Below are positions 8,256-17,080 of a stretch of 64,000 nt of DNA, one piece after another (position 1 is the stretch's first letter; every line of letters starts with the position of its first letter). The stretch comes from Rhodospirillales bacterium (GTDB lineage Bacteria > Pseudomonadota > Alphaproteobacteria > Rhodospirillales > Rhodospirillaceae). Where the stretch lies: positions 1 through 64,000 of the forward strand of contig JANQJD010000015.1 of the NCBI GenBank assembly GCA_028281845.1, in the 5' to 3' direction. Under the pieces are notes generated by a model. The model had not been told where the DNA came from and made no database searches. It saw nothing but the letters and a program-made list of their open reading frames with translations. The translations under genes and the position numbers were made by a program.

Positions 8256-9833
8256 ATGCCCAAGGTTCTCGTGAGTGATCAGTTAAGTTCCGCTGCCATC
8301 CAGGTGTTTAGGGACCGTGGCATTGAAGTGGAGATGCGAACAGGACTCGATCCTGCGGTCCTTGAAAAAATCATTGGAAATTATGATGGTCTTGCTGTGC
8401 GTTCTACTACTAAAATAACATCTAATATACTTTATGCAGCAAAAAAATTGAAAATTATAGGACGAGCAGGTATAGGAGTAGATAATATAGATGTTTCAAC
8501 AGCAACAAGCTGTGGAATTGTTGTGATGAACACACCCTTTGGCAACGCTATTACAACAGCTGAACATACAATAGCCCTAATGCTTTCTCTCGCAAGAGAT
8601 ATTCCTTCTGCAAATTATTCTACTAAAAACAGTAAATGGGAAAAAAGTAAGTTTATAGGAGTAGAATTATATGGAAAAACTCTCGGAATAATAGGTTGTG
8701 GTAATATCGGCACTGTCGTGGCTGACCGGGCGTTGGGTTTGAAGATGAAAGTCATCGCCTATGACCCATTTCTATCACGGGAGCGAGCTGGGACGATTGG
8801 TATAGAAAAAGTAGAAAAAGATTTCTTATTTGCTCGTTCAGATTTTATTACCCTGCACACGCCTCTCACTGAAAGTACACGTTACTCAATAGATGCAGCC
8901 GCGTTTTGTAAGATGAAAAGAGGTGTACGTATTATAAACTGTGCGCGTGGTGGGTTAATAATCGAACGGGATTTGTTAGACGCCCTCCAATCTGGCACTG
9001 TGGCGGGCGCAGCACTGGACGTGTTTGAACGTGAACCTGCCACCAATAATCCCCTCTTTGGTCACGAAAAAATAGTGTGTACCCCACATCTTGGCGCTTC
9101 GACAACTGAGGCACAGGAGAATGTCGCTCTGCAGGTCGCAGAACAGATGTCTGATTACCTCACACAGGGTACGGTTACAAATGCCCTGAACATGCCATCT
9201 GTGTTGGCAGAAGACGCACCAAGACTACGACCGTATATGAAACTGGCCGAACAACTTGGTTTGCTGGCTGGCCAGCTTCTTTGCACAGGCCTGACAGCTG
9301 TGCGAGTGACATTTGCCGGAGCTGTCGCTCATCTGAACACGAAACCACTCACGCAGATCGTATTACAAGGTGTTTTGTCACCTACAATGGAAAGTGTCAA
9401 TATGGTCAACGCGCCAGTAATTGCACGGGATCGTAATATTGCTGTGACTGAATCCAGGAGAGAAACCTGCAGTGGGTACCACACATTGATGCAACTCACT
9501 GTCTTTACGGAGCATGGTACGTGCGGCGTCGCCGGCACACTCATACACGATAACAGGCCGCGTCTCGTAGCGGTGAATGATATTCCCGTGGAAGCGGAGT
9601 TGGGAACTCATATGCTTTATGTCGCAAATGAGGACAAACCTGGATTCATTGGCAGATTGGGCACTGCTCTAGGGAAAGCGTCTATCAATATCGCTACATT
9701 CCATTTGGGGCGCACTGCCCCAGGCAGAGAGGCCATTGCTCTGATTCAAGTAGATCAAGCCGTTAATGGTCCCCTGCTCGACACCGTGCGTGCCTTACCA
9801 CATGTGGTACAGGCAGTGGCATTGCGATTCTGA
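8256..9833 (+). CDS. serA: D-3-phosphoglycerate dehydrogenase
   Basis: This enzyme oxidises 3-phosphoglycerate to 3-phosphohydroxypyruvate with NAD, the first step of serine synthesis. The 525-residue long form has a substrate domain, the nucleotide-binding loop GIIGCGNIG (about 144-152), NCARGGLI, the catalytic CTPHLGAST, an ASB-type middle domain and a C-terminal ACT domain (DKPGFIGRLGTALGKASINI), which suggests serine feedback. The ATG at 8256 begins with the family's MPKVLVSD; an in-frame TTG at 8241 was rejected. Between about 8395 and 8700 the codons are nearly all A/T-ending, then switch abruptly to mixed use. Confidence 0.96.
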   Translation: MPKVLVSDQLSSAAIQVFRDRGIEVEMRTGLDPAVLEKIIGNYDGLAVRSTTKITSNILYAAKKLKIIGRAGIGVDNIDVSTATSCGIVVMNTPFGNAITTAEHTIALMLSLARDIPSANYSTKNSKWEKSKFIGVELYGKTLGIIGCGNIGTVVADRALGLKMKVIAYDPFLSRERAGTIGIEKVEKDFLFARSDFITLHTPLTESTRYSIDAAAFCKMKRGVRIINCARGGLIIERDLLDALQSGTVAGAALDVFEREPATNNPLFGHEKIVCTPHLGASTTEAQENVALQVAEQMSDYLTQGTVTNALNMPSVLAEDAPRLRPYMKLAEQLGLLAGQLLCTGLTAVRVTFAGAVAHLNTKPLTQIVLQGVLSPTMESVNMVNAPVIARDRNIAVTESRRETCSGYHTLMQLTVFTEHGTCGVAGTLIHDNRPRLVAVNDIPVEAELGTHMLYVANEDKPGFIGRLGTALGKASINIATFHLGRTAPGREAIALIQVDQAVNGPLLDTVRALPHVVQAVALRF

Positions 9834-9903
9834 TCGCAAGCACAAATGCTGATCTTGCCAGAGTCTGCAGAGACCCTTTAAATCTGGAGAGGCGACACGA
9901 GGG

Positions 9904-11226
9904 ATGGCTTTTGAGCTTCTTATCAGAGGAGGAACGGTATGGTTGCCGGAAGGGGCAAGAAACGTGGACGTGGCTGTTATAGATGGCCGCATTGCGGCTC
10001 TTGGCGCTCCTGGCGTTCTTTCCGCAGCCACAGTACTGGACGCACATGGTCTTCATGTCTTACCAGGAGTGATTGATACACATGTTCATTTTCGTGAGCC
10101 AGGTATGGAGCATAAAGAGGATTTGGCCACGGGTTCACAAGCGGCTGTCTTAGGAGGTGTCACGGCTGTATGCGAGATGCCAAACACGATTCCTGCGACT
10201 ACAACGGCTAAAGCACTCACAGATAAACTAGACCGTGCTCAAGGGCGTATGGCATGTGACTATGCCTTTTTTTTAGGCGCGACGGCTGACAATGTAGATT
10301 CTCTCGCGATGTGGGAGCAGATGGCAGGATGTGCTGGCGTAAAAATTTTCATGGGAAAAAGCACAGGAACTCTTCTCGTAGAAGACAATGCTATGCTGTC
10401 TCGTATCCTGTCCTCTTGCCGCCGTCGTGTTGCAGTGCATTGCGAAGATGAGTCTCGTCTACGGGAGAGACATGCTCTGGTTCACGAAAGCGGCTTGCCA
10501 ACACTCCATGCTCTCTGGAGAGATGCAGAGACGGCATTTTTAGCCACGAAAAGAATATTAAAAATAGCAAGAAAATTAAATAGAAAAATACACATATTAC
10601 ACGTTTCTACTCAAAAAGAAATTTCATTGTTAATGAATAATCGTGATATTGCAACTTTTGAGATTACTCCACACCATTTGACATTATCAGCACCAGAGTG
10701 CTACTATCATTTAGGTACTTTATCACAAGTAAATCCTCCAATAAGAGCAAAGTATCACCAAGATGCCCTGTGGACAGCGGTGAATGAAGGTCTAGTGGAT
10801 TGCCTTGGCTCTGACCATGCACCACACACTCTGGCAGAAAAGGCTAAACTATACCCCACCAGCCCTTCAGGTATACCAGGAGTCCAGACTCTTGTCCCAG
10901 TCATGCTCACTCATATAGCCGCAGGCCGACTATCATTGGCACAGTTTGTCGCATTGACAAGTGCTGGTCCTGCTCGTCTTTATGCCATTGCCGCTAAGGG
11001 ATATATTGCTGTAGGTTTTGATGCCGATTTCACCATTGTTGATCTTAAGGCTCGTCGTACTATTGACAGTCCGTGGCTTGCCAGTCGGTGTGGCTGGTCG
11101 CCATTTGAAGGGATGACTGTTACAGGTTTTCCTATCTTTACTATTATACGAGGTCATCTAATAATGCGCGATGGTTGTGTTTTGACACCCGAAAATGGGA
11201 GTCCTTTACGGTTTCAAGAGGTATGA
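9904..11226 (+). CDS. pyrC: Dihydroorotase, class I
   Basis: A zinc amidohydrolase that cyclises carbamoyl-aspartate to dihydroorotate in UMP synthesis. The 440-residue protein has the metal site GVIDTHVHFREPG near residues 57-69, KIFMGKSTG with the usual carboxylated-lysine region, HILHVST, NPPIR and the catalytic DCLGSDHAPHT block. The ATG at 9904 is preceded by GGAGAGG and GAGGG. A segment around 10545-10750 is markedly AT-rich in codon choice compared with both sides. It is 70 bases after serA and possibly co-transcribed. Confidence 0.95.
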   Translation: MAFELLIRGGTVWLPEGARNVDVAVIDGRIAALGAPGVLSAATVLDAHGLHVLPGVIDTHVHFREPGMEHKEDLATGSQAAVLGGVTAVCEMPNTIPATTTAKALTDKLDRAQGRMACDYAFFLGATADNVDSLAMWEQMAGCAGVKIFMGKSTGTLLVEDNAMLSRILSSCRRRVAVHCEDESRLRERHALVHESGLPTLHALWRDAETAFLATKRILKIARKLNRKIHILHVSTQKEISLLMNNRDIATFEITPHHLTLSAPECYYHLGTLSQVNPPIRAKYHQDALWTAVNEGLVDCLGSDHAPHTLAEKAKLYPTSPSGIPGVQTLVPVMLTHIAAGRLSLAQFVALTSAGPARLYAIAAKGYIAVGFDADFTIVDLKARRTIDSPWLASRCGWSPFEGMTVTGFPIFTIIRGHLIMRDGCVLTPENGSPLRFQEV

Positions 11227-11332
11227 TGTGATGTCTAGTCAGCTCACTGCGACGGATCGCTGCTGCACATTTGCCAAATCCCAAGGCACTTTGCTGCTGT
11301 CGGTGAGGCTCGTGTCTAAGTCTAAGGGATAA

Positions 11333-11372
11333 AAAGATCTTTTCTTCTGTTTAAAGATCTTTTCTTCTGTTT
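11333..11372. repeat. Two-copy 20-bp tandem duplication
   Basis: The 20-bp unit beginning aaagatcttttc and ending ctgttt is perfectly duplicated (11333-11352, 11353-11372) between pyrC and the tRNA pair. A smaller duplication, gtctaa twice, precedes it at about 11313. Confidence 0.9.
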
Positions 11373-11407
11373 GACGTGAGGGAATTGAATCCCGGCTACA
11401 CAAATAC

Positions 11408-11437
11408 TTGACATGTTCTAAGGGAGCAGTTTACAAG
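11408..11437 (+). promoter_or_regulatory. Sigma70-like promoter for the tRNA pair
   Basis: A consensus -35 TTGACA at 11408-11413 and a -10-like TACAAG at 11432-11437 are separated by 18 bases. Initiation near 11444 would lie about 20 bases before tRNA-Cys. Confidence 0.45.
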
Positions 11438-11465
11438 GGGGCGTCGCCAGGTTGCTGGCCATTGG

Positions 11466-11536
11466 GGCCGGGTGGCAGAGTGGTTATGCAGAGGACTGCA
11501 AATCCTTGTACGTCGGTTCAAGTCCGGCCCCGGCCT
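11466..11536 (+). tRNA. tRNA-Cys (GCA)
   Basis: The acceptor GGCCGGG (11466-11472) pairs with CCCGGCC (11529-11535), with discriminator U11536. The anticodon loop contains ACTGCAAAT (anticodon GCA), and the T arm is GTCGG-TTCAAGT-CCGGC. The length of 71 bases without CCA is typical of tRNA-Cys. CCA is not encoded: the sequence continues CCG. Confidence 0.95.
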
Positions 11537-11558
11537 CCGAAGGTGGATTACAGAGCGT

Positions 11559-11634
11559 TCCGGCGTAGCTCAGTCGGTAGAGCAGCGGACTGTTAATCCG
11601 TCGGTCGCTGGTTCGAGTCCAGCCGCCGGAGCCA
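11559..11634 (+). tRNA. tRNA-Asn (GTT)
   Basis: The acceptor TCCGGCG (11559-11565) pairs with CGCCGGA (11624-11630). The D arm is GCTCAGTCGGTAGAGC, the anticodon loop CTGTTAATC gives GTT, and the T loop is TTCGAGT. Discriminator G and CCA are encoded (11631-11634). It follows tRNA-Cys by 22 bases, likely as one transcript. Confidence 0.97.
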
Positions 11635-11689
11635 TTTGTAGCATGCCAGTCTCTGGCAGTTGGCCGGCCGTCTGAGTGAACCCGCTAGG

Positions 11690-12610
11690 CTAGTCTGCTG
11701 AATTAAGTGGCAGATTGTATACGCGTAATTGTTTTATACGTCGTGGATCGGCATCTAAAACTTCAAATGACATTCCAGATGAATGTGTAATAAGTTCACC
11801 TCTCTCTGGAATACGACTTGCGAGAGAAAATATTAGTCCTCCCAACGTAGAGGTCCCCTCCCTTTCTGTATCGGACAACACCCGGCCTACGTGTTCTTCG
11901 AAGGTTTCAAGTGGCAAGCGAGCGTCTGCCTCAGCAGTCCCATCCTCGCACAGAAGAAAGTGTGGTTTAGAAGCAGTGTCATGTTCATCTTCAATACTGC
12001 CAACTATTTCCTCGACAAGATCTTCTATAGTAATCAGACCGTCAATACCACCGTATTCATCCACCACCAGTGCCATATGAATCCGCCGCGTGCGCATGTC
12101 CATCAAGAGATCCATCGCTCGTACAGACGGTGCAATAAAGAGAACAGGTCGGACCATCCCCTCCCAGGAGGCACTCTGCCCAGCCGTAGCGCTGGCTGTC
12201 ACAACATCTTTGATGTGGACCATGCCTAGTATATCGTCAAGTGTGTTGCGAAAGACAGGTAGTCTTGAATGACCGGTACGAGCAATCATAGTGACCATTT
12301 GTTGAAAGGAATGATTTGATTCAACAGCCACAATATCTGCTCGCGGGACCATGATATCGCGGGCTGTAATATTGTGCATATGTAGAACGTTGCTCAGTAA
12401 GAGTCGTTCGTGTGCGTTTATCGAATCGTCTTCATTGCTGTACTCTCCAATGATATCTTCGAGAGCGTTACGGGTGTCAGATTCTTTTAAACGAGCTTTG
12501 AGGAGATCTTTGAGCCAGCCAGACACAGCCCTTATAAGGGATTGGTCATCAGCGTCGCGCCTGTCAGCAGTATGACGCTGGCGTTTGCTTTGATCTGGTC
12601 TCTCATTCAT
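11690..12610 (-). CDS. corC: CorC/HlyC-type CBS-domain protein
   Basis: A cytosolic protein with two CBS domains and a C-terminal CorC/HlyC domain, a family linked to Mg/Co efflux. In 306 residues it shows NITARDIMVPRADI (first CBS entry), HSRLPVFRNTLDDILGMVHIKD, MALVVDEYGGIDGLITIEDLVEEIVGSIEDEHD and the transporter-associated domain ending in PERGELI near the C-terminus. There are no membrane segments. Its start overlaps the ybeY stop by 4 bases (ATGA), showing translational coupling. The usual neighbour lnt is absent downstream. Confidence 0.9.
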   Translation of the reverse strand: MNERPDQSKRQRHTADRRDADDQSLIRAVSGWLKDLLKARLKESDTRNALEDIIGEYSNEDDSINAHERLLLSNVLHMHNITARDIMVPRADIVAVESNHSFQQMVTMIARTGHSRLPVFRNTLDDILGMVHIKDVVTASATAGQSASWEGMVRPVLFIAPSVRAMDLLMDMRTRRIHMALVVDEYGGIDGLITIEDLVEEIVGSIEDEHDTASKPHFLLCEDGTAEADARLPLETFEEHVGRVLSDTEREGTSTLGGLIFSLASRIPERGELITHSSGMSFEVLDADPRRIKQLRVYNLPLNSAD

Positions 12611-13242
12611 GATTCCGGTGTGGTGGAAGCACCAGTCTCACCAGAGACCTCGGGGTTTTCCACCCCGAGGTCCCCTAAGAGAGTCAGAATCCTATCTTCC
12701 AGGCCTTCCATCACTTCCGCGGCGCCGCTCTCTTGGTGGTCATGCCCAAGTAAATGGAGAACGCCATGCACAACCAAGTGACAGAGATAATCAGCAAGGG
12801 GAATAGCCTGCTGTCCGGCCTCGCGCAGAGTGGTCTGCAAGGCGATGATGATATCACCAAGAGCTAACACTTCAGCAGGGGCAGGGGTTGGAAAATCTGG
12901 TGCCTCCAGGAGAGCAAAAGAGAGGACATTCGTCGGTTTATCTTCTCCGCGGTAAACACGATTTAAATTCTGCACTACAGCATCATCTGTCAGGACAATT
13001 GTCAGTTCAACACCCGTTTCCGACAGAGCGAGTGCGTGCCCCCCCCCCTCTACCACTGCGATGCGCGCTGCCGCGCAACATAATGCTTCTACTTTTTGCA
13101 GCTTTTCAAGCCACTGAAATGTCTCAATCCTGACATCGACTGTGATGCGCGGAGAGATAGAGGTATTACCGAGCTCGTCCACGATTATACTATACACGCC
13201 CCTACCAGCTCGTATCGTTCTCTCCTCTACCCCGGTATTCAC
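12607..13242 (-). CDS. ybeY: Endoribonuclease YbeY (rRNA maturation)
   Basis: A zinc-dependent endoribonuclease for 16S rRNA 3' maturation and ribosome quality control. The metal motif HLVVHGVLHLLGHDH (H-x3-H-x5-H) lies near residues 153-167, and YRGEDKPTNVLSFALL is a second family block. At 211 residues it is slightly long. The start is uncertain: the GTG at 13242 or a GTG further in. A run of ten C bases on the plus strand (13039-13048) encodes EGGG and makes the frame vulnerable to slippage. phoH, the usual upstream partner, is missing; corC follows with a 4-base overlap. Confidence 0.9.
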   Translation of the reverse strand: MNTGVEERTIRAGRGVYSIIVDELGNTSISPRITVDVRIETFQWLEKLQKVEALCCAAARIAVVEGGGHALALSETGVELTIVLTDDAVVQNLNRVYRGEDKPTNVLSFALLEAPDFPTPAPAEVLALGDIIIALQTTLREAGQQAIPLADYLCHLVVHGVLHLLGHDHQESGAAEVMEGLEDRILTLLGDLGVENPEVSGETGASTTPES

Positions 13243-13660
13243 GGGTCAAGCCCCGACACCACCATCAAGTCCAGCTGATAGCGATGCACCTTTCTGCATC
13301 TCGGTAGAGACTGCGTAGCTGCAGCGGCGACTCTCTCATTGTAAGTTCTTTCTCTGCTCATGTCCACGAACTTTTCACCTGTCCATGGAACGCCTGAGAG
13401 ACTGTGCTGATGATCGCTCGTCGACGTCTACAGCTACAGAGACATGACGCGCTATCGTGTCGGGCAGACAGACGCCCATAGACGGCAGAGAGCGATGAAG
13501 ATCACACCCACACTGCTACATCATTCGGCCATGAGGTATCCAAGAATATTGTGACTGACGATGAGGTGACGACATATCCCCTCTTGTTTCACAGCAATCT
13601 CATATTTTCACGATTTTAAATATTGCTTCTACATCATAGATAATGCTCTTCTCTCCAGAG
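13243..13660. other. 418-base stretch with no recognisable gene
   Basis: It lies between the ybeY start and the dciA stop (both minus strand). Apart from the promoter at 13338-13366 I see no sizeable frame, RNA gene or long repeat. It is the place where phoH would be expected and may be eroded sequence, but no PhoH motif survives. Confidence 0.4.
13338..13366 (-). promoter_or_regulatory. Sigma70-like promoter for ybeY-corC
   Basis: On the minus strand TGGACA (13366-13361) and TACAAT (13343-13338) are separated by 17 bases, each matching five of six consensus positions. It would start transcription about 90 bases before ybeY. Confidence 0.5.
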
Positions 13661-14218
13661 CTAAACGTTCTGTGATTCCCCTTCTACCGAATCAAGCGAA
13701 TCTGTCGTTCCTTGCCGTTCCTGGTGATGGGACAGGATATGCCTACCCAGGCGAATGAGTGCCTCACGCAAGGCATCGTCGTGAACAGGTGCTAGTTCTG
13801 CCAAGAGTGCAGCTTCTTCCGCAGGCGACCAGATAATCTTCTTTTTAGGGGATGATAGGAGAGGGCTAGGAATCTTTTGTGGTAAAACTCCCTGTGTTAT
13901 CCGAATCTGTCCCACCATGGGACGGCCGAAGTATGTGTTAATTCTTTCTATGAGAAGCACGCTGCGGTGCTGTAGTTCAACAGCAAAACTACTATTTTTT
14001 ACATTAATATGTAAAGTTCCATTATTATGAGTTTTTCGATGGAATATAAGTCGAATCGGTGAACATACCGCGGCCATCTCAGGGCCAACAATAACTGACC
14101 ACTGAATCAAGAGCGTTGATTCATCAAGATGACGGTGGCCCAAAATGGTCTTAACAAGACGTACAACAATAGTCCCTATTGCTTTGGCTTCCCCGTGACG
14201 CGGCGACTGCTTGGCCAT
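13661..14218 (-). CDS. DUF721 (DciA-like) protein
   Basis: DciA-family proteins assist loading of the DnaB helicase in bacteria lacking DnaC. The core signature is LHINVKNSSFAVELQHRSVLLIERINTYFG followed by RITQG, with a variable C-terminus. The start is taken at the ATG at 14218 (MAKQSPRH), giving 185 residues. A longer in-frame form from 14374 would run into the opposing mutY start and has no family similarity. It is divergent from mutY, the usual alphaproteobacterial arrangement. Confidence 0.8.
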   Translation of the reverse strand: MAKQSPRHGEAKAIGTIVVRLVKTILGHRHLDESTLLIQWSVIVGPEMAAVCSPIRLIFHRKTHNNGTLHINVKNSSFAVELQHRSVLLIERINTYFGRPMVGQIRITQGVLPQKIPSPLLSSPKKKIIWSPAEEAALLAELAPVHDDALREALIRLGRHILSHHQERQGTTDSLDSVEGESQNV

Positions 14219-14333
14219 CTTTGTTAATCTTTGCGTTTCTCCCCTCTTCTGAGAGCTCGACTCCGCCCATTGCGCAGTCTGCTTGAACGTGCTATTCTGA
14301 GAAAAATATGCGGTGTTACGCTTTTTCCATCCC

Positions 14334-15431
14334 ATGTCACGCCTTCCTGCTCTTGCTGCACCCATGCGCATCACAAAACGACTTTTGGCTTGGTACGATC
14401 AAAACCGCCGCCTTTTACCCTGGAGAGCTGGGCCAGGAGAAAGAGCTGATCCATATAGAGTGTGGTTATCAGAGATAATGTTACAACAGACCACCGTTGC
14501 TACGGTGAAGCCTTATTTCTGCGCCTTCCTCAGGAAATGGCCTACTATTACTGACTTGGCCAGAGCTCCTCGAGATGAGGTTCTAACAGCATGGGCTGGA
14601 CTTGGTTATTATGCCCGTGCCCATAACTTGCACAAATGCGCACAAATTATTGTCGCAAAAAAAGACGCTACGTTTCCTACTGATGCAAAGATGCTGCAAA
14701 AATTACCCGGCATTGGACATTACACCGCTGCAGCAATTTCTGCTATTGCCTTTGATCAGCGTGCCGTTGCTGTGGATAGTAACGTTGAACGTCTTATTAC
14801 ACGGCTTTTTGCTCTCACTGAGAGTGCATCAGTTGCTCGAAGCCGCGTTATTCACATCATGGCAGAGATACTCACTCCGAATTGTCGCTGCGGCGATTTT
14901 ATCCAGGCAGCCATGGACTTGGGGGCTATACTCTGCACGCCCCGCAAACCTAGTTGTAGGTTGTGTCCGCTTCACGTGGACTGTGCCGGGTATCAAAAAG
15001 GCATAGCCGAATCTCTTCGGCTTGTTGGAAAGCAGTCAAGAGAGCGAAAAACTCGGCATGGCATTGCTTTCTTTGCCGTTTGCCAAGGGGGAGCGATTCT
15101 GTTATGCCGCCGTCCGCAAAAAGGCTTGCTCGGTGGTATGATGGGGATCCCTTCCACACCATGGAGAACAGCGCCCTGGGAATTGGAAGACGCTGTTCGC
15201 GCAGCCGTCCCCTTTTTATCTTGGTCCTGGAAATTACTACCAGGAAGTGTTAAACACATATTCACACACTTCCAGCTAAACTTACGTGTGGCGTACGGGC
15301 ATGGGATATTCCATCCTGCAAAAAAATGTACATGGGTTACCCCGGACGCGATTGATACACAGCCCTTACCCTCTGTCATGCGCAAAGCACTCATGCATGC
15401 CTCAGATGCGATCCGTGCCCATAAGATTTGA
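14334..15431 (+). CDS. mutY: A/G-specific adenine glycosylase
   Basis: This enzyme removes adenine mispaired with 8-oxoguanine. The domain order is: N-terminal WYDQNRRLLPWR; the helix-hairpin-helix LPGIGHYTAAAISAIAF with the catalytic Asp in VAVDSNVERLITR; the 4Fe-4S loop CTPRKPSCRLCPLHVDC (C-x6-C-x2-C-x5-C); and a C-terminal NUDIX-like 8-oxoG recognition domain. The ATG at 14334 is preferred over the GTG at 14313 or the ATG at 14364. The length (365 residues) is normal. Confidence 0.95.
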   Translation: MSRLPALAAPMRITKRLLAWYDQNRRLLPWRAGPGERADPYRVWLSEIMLQQTTVATVKPYFCAFLRKWPTITDLARAPRDEVLTAWAGLGYYARAHNLHKCAQIIVAKKDATFPTDAKMLQKLPGIGHYTAAAISAIAFDQRAVAVDSNVERLITRLFALTESASVARSRVIHIMAEILTPNCRCGDFIQAAMDLGAILCTPRKPSCRLCPLHVDCAGYQKGIAESLRLVGKQSRERKTRHGIAFFAVCQGGAILLCRRPQKGLLGGMMGIPSTPWRTAPWELEDAVRAAVPFLSWSWKLLPGSVKHIFTHFQLNLRVAYGHGIFHPAKKCTWVTPDAIDTQPLPSVMRKALMHASDAIRAHKI

Positions 15432-15499
15432 CGATTGGACGGGATCATACCATTACCATTATAGACATACCATTATACTTCTGCTGATCTTGCGATGTC

Positions 15500-16399
15500 T
15501 CATGTGGCTCGTGGGATCTTCAAACTCTGCTCTAATTGAGAGATTGCGTCTGCGAGTTGAACTAAACGTTTGGCATTATCCATATGTAAGTTTTCTACAA
15601 GCTTGCCGTCTACAACGACTACGCCTTGACCTTTGCGCTCTGCTTGAGCGAAGGCTTCAATAATACGACGGGAGAACACAACTTCCTGCAGACTGGGACC
15701 AAAAGTTTCATTAGCTATGGCAATCGTTTTCGGATGAATAAGAGTTTTCCCATCGAAGCCCAAAGACAGTCCTTGTTGGCAGGCTGATATGAACCCGTCA
15801 GTGTCATCCAGATCTAGATGAACCCCGTCTACAATTGCCAGGCCATGGGCTCGCGCGGCGAGCACACACAGTGACAGAGAGGTCATCATCGGTAAGCGTT
15901 CATGAGTGTGAGCTGCTTGCAAGTCCTTTGTCAAATCTGACGTACCCATTACCATACCACCCAGACGCCCTGTTGCGTTGGCAATATCATCAGCATGGAG
16001 CATGCCAAAAGGCGTTTCCATCATACACCACAGCAACATCTCCAGAGGAGCTCCATTGGCTTCCAACACTTGCTCACACAGGCGCACATAATCGGCACTT
16101 TGCACCTTGGGTAACAAAACCCCATCGCAGCCACTTTTGGCTGCAGCCACAAGATCTTCATAACCCCATGGAGTATTGAGAGCGTTGACTCGGATTAACA
16201 CTTCACGCTTGCCATACAAGCCAGAACGGGTTACTGCCATAACATGCTGTCGCGCTTCAGCCTTGGCAGTCGGAGCAACGGCATCCTCTAAGTCAAGAAT
16301 GAGTCCGTCAGCCTCTAACGTTTGAGCCTTTTCCAGTGCTCTGCTGTTAGAACCTGGGATATAAAGAACACTACGGCGGGGGCGAATAGGAGCAGCCAT
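15500..16399 (-). CDS. HpcH/HpaI (CitE-like) CoA-ester lyase
   Basis: A member of the citrate lyase beta / malyl-CoA lyase family, probably acting on (3S)-malyl-CoA, beta-methylmalyl-CoA or citramalyl-CoA as lyase or thioesterase. The motifs are RRSVLYIPGSNSRALEKA, LDLEDAV (metal ligand region), LIRVNAL, LLPKVQ, METPFG, MGTSDLTKDL and GFDGKTLIHPKTI. The ATG at 16399 has GGAGAG eight bases upstream; a TTG at 16444 adds an unrelated basic stretch and was rejected. It stands alone, convergent with mutY. In an autotroph it could serve glyoxylate or acetyl-CoA assimilation (inference); the substrate cannot be read from sequence. Confidence 0.85.
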   Translation of the reverse strand: MAAPIRPRRSVLYIPGSNSRALEKAQTLEADGLILDLEDAVAPTAKAEARQHVMAVTRSGLYGKREVLIRVNALNTPWGYEDLVAAAKSGCDGVLLPKVQSADYVRLCEQVLEANGAPLEMLLWCMMETPFGMLHADDIANATGRLGGMVMGTSDLTKDLQAAHTHERLPMMTSLSLCVLAARAHGLAIVDGVHLDLDDTDGFISACQQGLSLGFDGKTLIHPKTIAIANETFGPSLQEVVFSRRIIEAFAQAERKGQGVVVVDGKLVENLHMDNAKRLVQLADAISQLEQSLKIPRAT

Positions 16400-17080
16400 G
16401 ACATGTCTCTCCAGACGATTTGATTTGGACGACTTTTTTGACAAAAACAGCTCACAAGAAAATTCACTTGTACCACAAATAGTTTTGAAAGTAAATTATT
16501 GAAATGTGTATTGTTGAATGATCTATTGATATCAATATTACTGATAGTTATACATGAAAATTCATTTTAATTAATGATGTTATAGTTAATTGTATCATAT
16601 CGTATCATTTTGATGATGTTCGAGGAGCCTTTTTTCTTGCCGTCCGTATAGTTCCTGCAAATGAGCCTAAAATAAGGCATGTAAGTTTATGGCATGTCAG
16701 TGCTCTCGGATCTGTGGTGTACATCTCCCTAGAGTAACCAGAAGGTGCGGTGACCTCTTCGGTGAGAAAGCTGGGTTATTCTGATCAACGGTCCACCGCA
16801 GAGGCAACCCATCACTCCAAGCCCCACTCTGCTGAGATGCGTGCCATCCCACATCCCAGTTTTCTGGGATCAGGATGCGGCCTGATGAGGCGAGAGACAC
16901 CATAGACCAGACCTGTCTGGAGATTCCCAGCTGGGAGAGAACACCAATCCTGTACGCGGTCTTCAAATACTTTTGGCATGATACGATACTAACACGCTTT
17001 ATCCTGACTGGTGTAAGAGACTGAAAAGCGGCAGGACAGGACAGAGAGTCATTATGGTGGTTACTGAAGGGGAAAAGACC
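16400..17080. other. Long spacer before prk with several hairpins
   Basis: The left part (16445-16620) is very AT-rich and could hold promoters. The right part (16690-17000) has mixed composition and small hairpins, for example CCCAG-tttt-CTGGG at 16856-16869 and AGACCTGTCT near 16907. Two overlapping short frames run on the minus strand (one running in from 17095 to 16697), but neither resembles a known protein. It is a candidate leader, non-coding RNA or gene remnant; I cannot decide. Confidence 0.4.

Noticed and set aside
11372..11400. A gaattgaatcccggc stretch resembling a tRNA T arm
   Set aside because: No matching acceptor, D or anticodon arm upstream; probably chance.
13243..13660. 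A phoH remnant
   Set aside because: The position fits, but no Walker motif or other PhoH block can be read in any frame.
14219..14374. Longer DciA-like form overlapping mutY
   Set aside because: The added residues are the antisense of mutY's start and have no family similarity.
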